In this document: positions 1 to 5,114 of the stretch, one piece after another
How positions within the stretch are numbered: position 1 is the first letter of the stretch
Layout: every line of letters begins with the position of its first letter
Assembly: GCA_003136915.1 (NCBI GenBank)
Contig: PLEB01000121.1
Location: 8,451 to 15,842, forward strand
DNA from: Chitinophagaceae bacterium
Lineage (GTDB): Bacteria; Bacteroidota; Bacteroidia; Chitinophagales; Chitinophagaceae
Direction: 5' to 3'
Length of the DNA: 7,392 nucleotides
Program-made: the position numbers and the translations under genes
Notes under the pieces: model-generated
Seen by the model: only the letters and a program-made list of their open reading frames with translations
What the model was told of the DNA's origin: nothing
Database searches by the model: none

Positions 1-7
1 AAGCAGA

Positions 8-1096
8 ATGGAAGAGATGGTCATGATGGAATCTATTGAAAGATATATCCGCGGGGAAATGCTTCCCGCAGAAAGATTATTTTTCGAAGAACTCCGGAAG
101 AACAATCCGAATGTTGACCAGATGGTGGTCGAGCATACGGTTTTCCTGAATCGGATCGAGAACTATGGTGAAAGGAAAAACCTGAAATCCACGATTCAGA
201 GTGTCCATAATGAACTCTCTGAGTCTGGTCAAATCAGGCAAAGCGGGGAGGGTAAACGGGTAAGTATGTGGCCGAGATACCGCAGGGTAATTGCTGTGGC
301 GGCTTCCATCGCAGGTGTCACTGCATTGGGCATTACCGGAATGGTAACTTATTTCTCTTCAAAAACGGCAAATAAATCGCTGGAAGATCTCAGCCGGAAG
401 GTTTTTATTCTAAAGCAAAATCAGAATTCACTCAGCGACAGGCTTAGAGAAGATTCTTCAAAAACGCCCGCTGAACCCGCTTTCAAATTAGGGGGTACAG
501 GATTTCTGATCGATCCCAAAGGATATATCGTTACGAATGCGCATGTGGTCAACAATGCTTCCACAGTAATCGTTCAGAATAATAAAGGGCAGGAATTCAG
601 AACAAAGATTATTTATATTAACCCAATTGCAGACCTGGCTTTCCTGAAGATCATGGATAGTGATTATAAAGTTCCTTCTGTGATTCCTTACGGAATAAAC
701 AAAAGCAATGTAGATCTTGGAGAAGATATTTTTACGCTGGGTTATCCGCGCGATGAAATTGTTTATGGAGAAGGATATCTGAGTGCTAAAACAGGTTACC
801 GCGGAGACACGCTGGCCTGCCAGATTTCCATAGCCGCCAATCCGGGAAACAGCGGTGGACCCGTTCTGGACAAAAACGGGGACGTAATCGGCATCCTCAG
901 CAACCGCCAGGCCCAGGCCCAGGGTGTTGTTTTTGCCATTCGTTCGAAATATATTCTTTCCGCCCTCGAGGAGATCAAAGCAGATACGACTTACGCGGGC
1001 GTCCGTTTTCCACAAAGCTCCACTGTAAAAAATCTTGACCGGATTCAACAGATCAAGAAGATTCAGGAGTTTATTTATATGGTGAAGAGCTATTAA
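8..1096 (+). CDS. Membrane-anchored trypsin-like (HtrA-type) serine protease with anti-sigma-like N-terminal domain
   Basis: Serine endopeptidase predicted to act in the periplasm. The chymotrypsin-fold domain spans about residues 158-325, with a complete triad: His179 in TNAHVV, Asp209 in ADLAFLKI, Ser282 in NPGNSGGPV. One hydrophobic segment (about 94-116) follows a basic stretch (PRYRR), which predicts a cytoplasmic N-terminus. Residues 117-150 look like a polar, possibly coiled linker. Residues 7-55 (ESIERYIRGEMLPAE..) resemble the helical head of Bacteroidota anti-sigma or FecR-like proteins, but no zinc-binding Cys/His set is visible. No PDZ domain follows the protease, unlike DegP/DegS; the basic tail at 326-362 is unassigned. 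The start is uncertain: Met1, 4, 6 and 7 are all possible, and the frame is open to the left edge, so the gene could begin upstream. The protease call is firm; the anti-sigma resemblance is by eye. Confidence 0.88.
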   Translation: MEEMVMMESIERYIRGEMLPAERLFFEELRKNNPNVDQMVVEHTVFLNRIENYGERKNLKSTIQSVHNELSESGQIRQSGEGKRVSMWPRYRRVIAVAASIAGVTALGITGMVTYFSSKTANKSLEDLSRKVFILKQNQNSLSDRLREDSSKTPAEPAFKLGGTGFLIDPKGYIVTNAHVVNNASTVIVQNNKGQEFRTKIIYINPIADLAFLKIMDSDYKVPSVIPYGINKSNVDLGEDIFTLGYPRDEIVYGEGYLSAKTGYRGDTLACQISIAANPGNSGGPVLDKNGDVIGILSNRQAQAQGVVFAIRSKYILSALEEIKADTTYAGVRFPQSSTVKNLDRIQQIKKIQEFIYMVKSY

Positions 1097-1188
1097 AAAT
1101 TAAAAAGTAAAAAGTAAAAAGTAAAAAATGGACCCAGACAGACGGGCTTCCTTTTTTAATTTTTACTTTTTAATTTTTAATTTTTAAT
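1092..1188. terminator. Long A/T heptad inverted repeat between convergent genes, probable bidirectional terminator
   Basis: Arms 1092-1128 and 1152-1188 pair over 37 positions with only two mismatches (1121/1159 and 1107/1173). Each arm is built from 7-nt units of five A followed by GT or TT, or the complement. The 23-nt loop holds a smaller GC stem: GGA 1130-1132 with TCC 1149-1151 and CCC 1133-1135 with GGG 1144-1146. The left arm starts in the last sense codon of the protease gene and includes its TAA. The right arm includes the TAA and last three codons of the nucleotidyltransferase gene. On both strands the structure gives a stem ending in U-rich sequence, as expected for a shared terminator of convergent genes. 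Termination itself is inferred. Confidence 0.65.
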
Positions 1189-2088
1189 TTCAAACAGTCG
1201 CTTCGGGTATTCTCCCGCTCCAACCAAACCATTCAAACTCTTCTTCACATCAGGCGCATCTTCTTTGTATGTTACGCCGAACCAGCTGGATGCAGTGGGA
1301 ATAATCTTTATCTGCCCCTTTCCTTCCTGAATAAAACGATCTCCGATGATGGGAATAAAAAATTCCGCTTTAGGATCCTGACCCTGAGCGGAAAGGAATT
1401 CTTTAAAAATTTTTTGAATAAACGCGAAAACTGAGGGATCAAAGCACCAGAAATTCATGGAAACTTTTGAATCGTCCGGAACCTGGTAGGTTTTGCCGTC
1501 CTCTTCATAAGTAATTTTTCCTTCTTTATTACGGTAGATTTTGGTTCTCTCCTTGATTGAAATAAGGTTATTGTTCTCATCCACTTCACACACACCGCGA
1601 CTCACGGAACCATTCTCAGATAGCGTATTCGCCAAGTGATACCCGATGATGCTGTAGCAAGTGCTGCTGCTTCCGGTATTGAGAAAACCAATGGCTTTTT
1701 CGAAAGCATCCCTGCCATAAAAATCATCTGCATTGATCACGGAGAACGGATCACTAATGGCGTTCTTTGCGCAGAGTACAGCATGACCGGTACCCCAGGG
1801 CTTGGTTCGGGCGGCAGGTGGCTCGTAACCATCCGTAAATTCACTCAATTCCTGAAATACGTATTCCGTTTCCACCTTGTCCTTGAGCATGGGCTCGAAA
1901 ATATTCTTAAAATCGGTTGCAAACTCCTTCCGGATTACAAACACGATTTTCTTAAAGCCACTCAGGATTGCATCGTATATGGAATAGTCCATAATGGTTT
2001 CGCCCGAAGGCCCGAATGATTGAACCTGTTTCATGCTTCCATACCGGGAAGCCATGCCTGCCGCAAGTACCAATAAAGTTGGTTTCAT
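1177..2088 (-). CDS. Nucleotidyltransferase (sugar-phosphate NTP-transferase family)
   Basis: Predicted cytoplasmic enzyme of the GT-A-like nucleotidyltransferase superfamily, which transfers an NMP from an NTP to a sugar phosphate or similar acceptor. The nucleotide-binding loop is at residues 7-21 (VLAAGMASRYGSMKQ), the SRYGxxKQ variant rather than the GTRLxPLTxxxPK form of RmlA/GalU. PWGTGHAV (97-104) fits the nucleobase-contacting loop and NADDFYG (119-125) the metal-binding acidic motif. Later conserved-looking stretches are SMNFWCF (210-216) and WFGVTYKED (269-277). At 303 aa it has the core domain plus a short C-terminal extension, with no left-handed beta-helix acyltransferase domain. 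The ATG at 2086-2088 lies directly before the glycine-rich loop, so the start is well set. No Shine-Dalgarno sequence is visible. It stands alone on its strand, so the substrate cannot be read from context; uridylyl- or thymidylyltransferase annotations would be guesses. Confidence 0.88.
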   Translation of the reverse strand: MKPTLLVLAAGMASRYGSMKQVQSFGPSGETIMDYSIYDAILSGFKKIVFVIRKEFATDFKNIFEPMLKDKVETEYVFQELSEFTDGYEPPAARTKPWGTGHAVLCAKNAISDPFSVINADDFYGRDAFEKAIGFLNTGSSSTCYSIIGYHLANTLSENGSVSRGVCEVDENNNLISIKERTKIYRNKEGKITYEEDGKTYQVPDDSKVSMNFWCFDPSVFAFIQKIFKEFLSAQGQDPKAEFFIPIIGDRFIQEGKGQIKIIPTASSWFGVTYKEDAPDVKKSLNGLVGAGEYPKRLFEIKN

Positions 2089-2120
2089 CCGATCATTTTT
2101 ATTTTTCTACCGATCCGGCC

Positions 2121-2178
2121 GATCTTTCATTCCTGAACTTCATTCTCTTCCGATGAATGCAACCCTTTATGAAAGATC
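2121..2178. promoter_or_regulatory. Inverted repeat in divergent spacer, candidate operator or leader structure
   Basis: GATCTTTCAT (2121-2130) is repeated as its exact reverse complement ATGAAAGATC (2169-2178), with 38 nt between. Nested inside is CATTC (2141-2145) / GAATG (2155-2159) with a 9-nt loop. On the nucleotidyltransferase side the hexamer CCGATC occurs three times (2089-2094, 2110-2115, 2119-2124). The 158-bp spacer separates two divergently read genes, so it should hold both promoters. No perfect TAnnTTTG box is present on either strand. Whether this is a protein-binding site, an RNA structure or chance cannot be told from one sequence. Confidence 0.3.
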
Positions 2179-2246
2179 CAATTACCGTAATTTTAGTGCG
2201 CTGCGAAAATAAATAATAAAGAGTAACCGGAACAAGATTTATCAGC

Positions 2247-3164
2247 ATGGCAGATCCAATGGTAAACCTGGAACATATCAGGACCGATCCTTTAAATCTT
2301 CGCATATTCCGGGAAAAAAAGCTGGAAGTGTCCGTGTTGCGGCTGGATAGGATTCATTCTGAAATCTCGGGCAATAAATGGTTCAAATTAAAAAATTACC
2401 TGGAGGCCGCAAGATTGCAAAATAGAAAAAGACTGATCAGTTTTGGAGGCCCTTATTCCAATCACATCCTTGCGCTTTCATGTGCAGCCCATACACAGGG
2501 ATTTTCATCAACAGGATTCATCAGGGGCGAAAAGCCTGATATTTTGTCGCCAGCGCTTTCTGCGGCATGTAAATATGGAATGAGTCTTGAATTCTTGTCC
2601 CGCGAAAGATACAGGAACAAAGAAGAGCTTTCGTTCTTATTGGCCCTTCAGTCGCAATATCCGGAAGCACTTATAATTCCCGAGGGCGGATGCGGTGAAG
2701 CCGGCCTCCGGGGTGCAGAGGAAATCCTTTCCATATCGGATACAAGTATTTATTCCCATATCTGCTGCGCAACCGGAACCGGTGCAACGCTTGCCGGGAT
2801 AGTCAATGCAAGCACCCCTGGCCAGAAGATTACGGGCATTTCCATTCTCAAAGGAACAAAGGGGATTGAACCTTTACGCCGCTCATGGATTAAGGACGAT
2901 GATAAATTAGCCAGGCTCGACCTTATTCATAGTTATCATTTCGGTGGCTATGCAAAGAAATCCGCCGCACTCCTGAAATTTATGAATGAAGTATATGATG
3001 TATCTGCCATACCCACCGATTTTGTATACACCGGAAAACTGATTTATGGCGTTGCGGATCTGGCCAGGGAGGATTATTTTCAAAAGGAAAGCAGGGTATT
3101 GATTATTCATTCTGGCGGACTGGGAGGAAACCGGTCCCTGCCTTCCGGAACGCTTCACTTTTAA
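2247..3164 (+). CDS. PLP-dependent enzyme, ACC deaminase / D-cysteine desulfhydrase family
   Basis: Predicted cytoplasmic fold-type II PLP enzyme. Lys44 in SGNKWFKLKNYL aligns with the Schiff-base lysine of ACC deaminase (GGNKTRKLEYL). Other family marks are SFGGPYSNH (65-73), a substrate/cofactor loop; PEGGCGEAG (145-153); ATGTGATLAG (175-184), the PLP-phosphate glycine loop; VYTGKLIYG (260-268); and IIHSGGLGG (286-294), where the family usually has HTGG. At 305 aa it is somewhat shorter than the roughly 330-340 residues of characterised members, mostly at the N-terminus. Family members either deaminate 1-aminocyclopropane-1-carboxylate or desulfhydrate D-cysteine; the sequence alone does not decide, and many Bacteroidota paralogues have no tested substrate. 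Start chosen at ATG 2247; ATG 2259 (Met5) is an alternative. No Shine-Dalgarno sequence is evident. Confidence 0.87.
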   Translation: MADPMVNLEHIRTDPLNLRIFREKKLEVSVLRLDRIHSEISGNKWFKLKNYLEAARLQNRKRLISFGGPYSNHILALSCAAHTQGFSSTGFIRGEKPDILSPALSAACKYGMSLEFLSRERYRNKEELSFLLALQSQYPEALIIPEGGCGEAGLRGAEEILSISDTSIYSHICCATGTGATLAGIVNASTPGQKITGISILKGTKGIEPLRRSWIKDDDKLARLDLIHSYHFGGYAKKSAALLKFMNEVYDVSAIPTDFVYTGKLIYGVADLAREDYFQKESRVLIIHSGGLGGNRSLPSGTLHF

Positions 3165-3187
3165 TCGCCTGAAAAGGCCGCTTCCCT

Positions 3188-3195
3188 TATCTTTG
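3188..3195 (+). promoter_or_regulatory. Candidate Bacteroidota -7 box (TATCTTTG)
   Basis: A perfect TAnnTTTG match 34 nt before the ATG of the secreted-protein gene and 23 nt after the stop of the preceding gene. No TTTG-like -33 box is seen at the usual distance; TTTT at 3159-3162 is too far upstream. If used, it makes the secreted-protein gene a separate transcription unit. A small GCCT-GAAA-AGGC hairpin with a GNRA-type loop lies just upstream at 3167-3178. Confidence 0.42.
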
Positions 3196-3229
3196 CCAGG
3201 ATCTCAAGATTAAAGATACCGGTCGTGCC

Positions 3230-4201
3230 ATGCGATTTCTTTTTGCACCGTTTTTACTGTCCCTATTTTACCTGCCTAGTGCAAAGGCTCAGGAGACCCT
3301 CCCCGGTTTCTCCGCTTCCCTGAAATCGAATGGGAAAGTGGTCATCAGTTGGAAAAACGCATATCCCTCGATTAACCAGATAAGTATTCAGCGTTCAACT
3401 GACAGCCTTCATAATTTTGTAACGCTCGTCACTGTCCCGGACCCGCACACTCCGGAAAATGGGTTCGTAGACAGCAAAGCTCAGGGGTCCCGTACGTTTT
3501 ACCGGATTTTTATTCTGTTCGGGAATAGCAAATACATGTTTACTAAGTCCAGGAGAGCTATGCCAGAGCCGGTCGCTCAACAAAAACGCCAGCAGCAGCA
3601 ACAGCTGGCATTAACAAAAAAGGAAGTGCCTGAAGAAAATGACCTCGTCATACCTAAAATTGATAATTCCCGCATCTTTTATCTCCAGGAAAAAAGAGGC
3701 CTCAATAAGCCCTTGATTGTGAGTCCTTCAAAAATAAAGGCGCCGACTATAGAAGTTGAGAAAGTCCTGTTTGTAAAAAAAAGGGATTCCGTGATCATGC
3801 AACTCGCGGGTAATAAAGTGCGCAAATTCAGCGACTCGCTTTTAAAACAAACCAAGGACACTTTATTGTTTGTAAACGCTGATACCCTGATGATCAAACC
3901 GTATATAGTAACTTTCCAGGAAGTGAGGGAAGTGAAGGAAGTGTACCGGATTTCTTCTTATGTGTTCACGGCCAAAGATGGAAACGTGAATATTGCGCTG
4001 ACAGACTGGAGCAAGGCGAATTATTCAGTTCAGTTTTTTGAAGAAGACCATACGCCACTGCTGGAAATAAAGAATATTAGGGATCCGCTGCTGATCATTG
4101 ATAAAACCAATTTCATGCACTCCGGATGGTTCCGTTTTGAATTGTTTGAAGACGGCAAGCTTAAAGAGAAGAATAAACTATTTATACCTAAAGAATTCTA
4201 G
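3230..4201 (+). CDS. Secreted protein of unknown function with fibronectin type III-like N-terminal domain
   Basis: I do not recognise the family. Residues 1-20 form a typical signal peptide ending AKA, with predicted cleavage before QETLPGF; there is no lipoprotein-type cysteine. Residues about 25-100 (GKVVISWKNAYP.., ISIQRSTDS, FVDSKAQGSRTFYRIFILF) have the strand spacing and the SW.../YRI signature of a fibronectin type III-like domain. A glutamine/lysine-rich linker follows (117-130, five Q in a row). The middle section (145-235) is rich in Val, Lys and Asp. The C-terminal section (238-323) looks all-beta, ending in a strand pair that includes GWFRFELFEDGKL. There is no recognisable type IX secretion tail, catalytic motif or membrane anchor, so it is probably periplasmic or surface-exposed. 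The start is set by the signal peptide. A role in adhesion or envelope assembly would be speculation. Confidence 0.8.
   Translation: MRFLFAPFLLSLFYLPSAKAQETLPGFSASLKSNGKVVISWKNAYPSINQISIQRSTDSLHNFVTLVTVPDPHTPENGFVDSKAQGSRTFYRIFILFGNSKYMFTKSRRAMPEPVAQQKRQQQQQLALTKKEVPEENDLVIPKIDNSRIFYLQEKRGLNKPLIVSPSKIKAPTIEVEKVLFVKKRDSVIMQLAGNKVRKFSDSLLKQTKDTLLFVNADTLMIKPYIVTFQEVREVKEVYRISSYVFTAKDGNVNIALTDWSKANYSVQFFEEDHTPLLEIKNIRDPLLIIDKTNFMHSGWFRFELFEDGKLKEKNKLFIPKEF
3920..3946 (+). repeat. Three tandem 9-bp units inside the secreted-protein gene
   Basis: GAAGTG recurs at 3920, 3929 and 3938 with exact 9-bp spacing, encoding EVR-EVK-EVY at residues 231-239. The unit is a multiple of three, so gain or loss would keep the frame. 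It lies at the junction of the middle section and the C-terminal beta section. Confidence 0.6.
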
Positions 4202-4212
4202 CGCTCGCTTCG

Positions 4213-4232
4213 GTCTGCCTGTGAGGCCAGAC
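4213..4232. terminator. Hairpin between convergent genes, possible shared terminator
   Basis: GTCTG (4213-4217) pairs with CAGAC (4228-4232), and the stem continues CCT with AGG around a GTG loop, leaving C4227 bulged. It lies in the 70-bp gap between two convergent stop codons. No T-run follows on either strand, so an intrinsic terminator is possible but not clear-cut. A perfect 10-bp palindrome, GATGATCATC, follows at 4238-4247. Confidence 0.4.
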
Positions 4233-4271
4233 TACACGATGATCATCCATCACAAAGCATGGAATCTAAAT

Positions 4272-4997
4272 TCAGGCGGGAATCTCTTCCATCGGCACGA
4301 TTGCGGCTTGAAAAACTTCCTCAAAATGCGATTTGAGATGGGTCTTCACCTCGGCCAGATCTATGTTTCTTCCCAGTTCCAAGGCCAGTGAACTTACGCG
4401 CTTGTTGCGGATGCCGCAGGGAATTATCCCCTCAAAATAACTCAGGTCAGTATTGATATTAAATGCAAAACCATGCATGGTGATCCAGCGGCTGCAGCGA
4501 ACGCCGAGGGCTGCGATCTTTCTTTCCCTGCCCGGAATCCCGGGTTCGATCCAGACGCCCGTTTCGCCCTTTGAACGCTCTCCCCGGATGCCATAATCTC
4601 CCAGGGTCCGGATAATCACCTCTTCCAGGTTGCGGAGGTATTTTCCAATATCCGTACCGAATTTCTCGAGGTCAAGGATGGGATATCCTACAATCTGTTC
4701 GGGGCCATGAAAGGTTATATCGCCACCCCGGTTGGTCCGGAAAAACCGGATTCCGCGTTCCCTCATTTCCGCTTCATTGAGCAGCACATTTTCATCGTGC
4801 CCGCTCTTCCCGATTGTATATACCGGTGGATGCTCCACAAAGAGCAGGTAATTCAAAGTGCCGGCTTCTTCGCTTCCCGCTTCGCCCGACCTGACCCGGG
4901 TTTTGATGCCTACATTTTTCTGCAGCAGGGATTCCTGGTAATCCCATGCTTCAGGATAATTCATTTTACCCAGATCCTTAAATAATATAAGCTCCAT
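4272..4997 (-). CDS. lipB: Octanoyl-[acyl carrier protein]:protein N-octanoyltransferase
   Basis: Transfers the octanoyl group from octanoyl-ACP to the lipoyl-domain lysine of 2-oxoacid dehydrogenases and the glycine-cleavage H protein; it is the first step of endogenous lipoate attachment, before lipoyl synthase LipA. Visible motifs are VEHPPVYTIGKSG (54-66), the signature RGGDITFHGPEQIVGYPI (90-107), GVW (147-149), RKIAALGVR with Lys160 equivalent to the catalytic Lys135 of E. coli, and IIPCGI with Cys194 equivalent to catalytic Cys169. At 241 aa it is longer than E. coli LipB (213), partly through a Gly/Glu/Ser-rich insertion at about residues 33-48. The start at 4997 is supported because ILFKDLG aligns with the beginning of known LipB proteins. 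No lipA is in the window. Confidence in the function is high. Confidence 0.96.
   Translation of the reverse strand: MELILFKDLGKMNYPEAWDYQESLLQKNVGIKTRVRSGEAGSEEAGTLNYLLFVEHPPVYTIGKSGHDENVLLNEAEMRERGIRFFRTNRGGDITFHGPEQIVGYPILDLEKFGTDIGKYLRNLEEVIIRTLGDYGIRGERSKGETGVWIEPGIPGRERKIAALGVRCSRWITMHGFAFNINTDLSYFEGIIPCGIRNKRVSSLALELGRNIDLAEVKTHLKSHFEEVFQAAIVPMEEIPA
4871..4884. repeat. Short heptad repeat within the lipB insertion
   Basis: CGCTTC occurs at 4871-4876 and again at 4878-4883 (7-bp period), in the codons for the Gly/Glu/Ser-rich stretch SGEAGSEEAG of LipB (about residues 37-46). This stretch falls between the N-terminal helix and the strand before VEHPPVY, where typical LipB is shorter. 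Confidence 0.4.
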
Positions 4998-5001
4998 GGT
5001 A

Positions 5002-5009
5002 CAAATTTA
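5002..5009 (-). promoter_or_regulatory. Candidate -7 box (TAAATTTG) abutting the lipB start
   Basis: Read on the minus strand this is TAAATTTG, a perfect TAnnTTTG match. Only 4 nt (TACC) separate it from the lipB ATG. With transcription normally starting several nt after the box, the mRNA would be leaderless or nearly so. No clear -33 TTTG/TTG lies at the expected distance, so the box may also be chance in A/T-rich DNA. Confidence 0.35.
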
Positions 5010-5022
5010 TGGGAAACATATT

Positions 5023-5080
5023 AGTTGGGTTGATAGTTGATGGCTTTGCCCGCCGAGGCGAAGCGTGGGAGGGTTGATGG
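5023..5080. repeat. Heptad repeats with an inserted palindromic unit between 8-bp direct repeats
   Basis: GGTTGAT and AGTTGAT stand in tandem at 5028-5041. The octamer GTTGATGG occurs at 5036-5043 and 5073-5080, enclosing a 29-bp GC-rich unit at 5044-5072. That unit folds as CTTTGCC (5044-5050) with GGCGAAG (5057-5063), seven pairs including one G-T, and carries the palindrome CGCCGAGGCG at 5051-5060. The layout looks like a small REP-like or MITE-like unit with a target duplication, or repeat expansion around a hairpin. An open frame upstream of rluD reads through it, but the repetitive make-up argues it is non-coding. Confidence 0.5.
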
Positions 5081-5092
5081 ACTTTATGTGCA

Positions 5093-5114
5093 CCGGCGGC
5101 AGTATTTTTGCCGG
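5093..5114 (+). other. Possible hairpin just before the rluD-type start codon
   Basis: CCGGC (5093-5097) pairs with GCCGG (5110-5114), leaving a 12-nt loop. An alternative register pairs CGGCA (5097-5101) with TGCCG (5109-5113). The stem ends directly against ATG 5115. It would matter only for transcripts starting upstream of 5093; a transcript from the box at 5103-5110 would lack it. Confidence 0.25.
5103..5110 (+). promoter_or_regulatory. Candidate -7 box (TATTTTTG) abutting the rluD-type start
   Basis: A perfect TAnnTTTG match followed by 4 nt (CCGG) and then ATG 5115, the mirror image of the lipB arrangement 100 bp away. The nearest -33-like sequence is TTTA at 5083-5086, with 16 bp between, shorter than the usual 19-21. 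If active, it would give a leaderless mRNA and would support 5115, not 5037 or 5040, as the start. Confidence 0.35.

Noticed and set aside
905..923. Hexamer repeat (CCAGGC) in the protease gene encoding QAQAQ
   Set aside because: Only about two units, in the loop that is variable in HtrA-type proteases; not enough to call a repeat feature.
488..1048. 186-aa minus-strand open frame opposite the protease
   Set aside because: Antisense shadow of a gene with a complete catalytic triad; no domain signal of its own.
1092..1188. CRISPR-like or satellite array reading of the A/T heptads
   Set aside because: Units are 7 nt without spacers and the two blocks are inverted, not direct; a hairpin explains them better.
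2099..2305. 68-aa open frame on the minus strand
   Set aside because: It overlaps the 5' end of the PLP-enzyme gene and runs through the divergent spacer, with no recognisable domain; more likely chance.
5037..5114. In-frame upstream extension of the RluD-type gene (TTG 5037 / ATG 5040)
   Set aside because: It would translate the direct repeats and palindromic unit; the TAnnTTTG box and hairpin just before ATG 5115 fit a later start.
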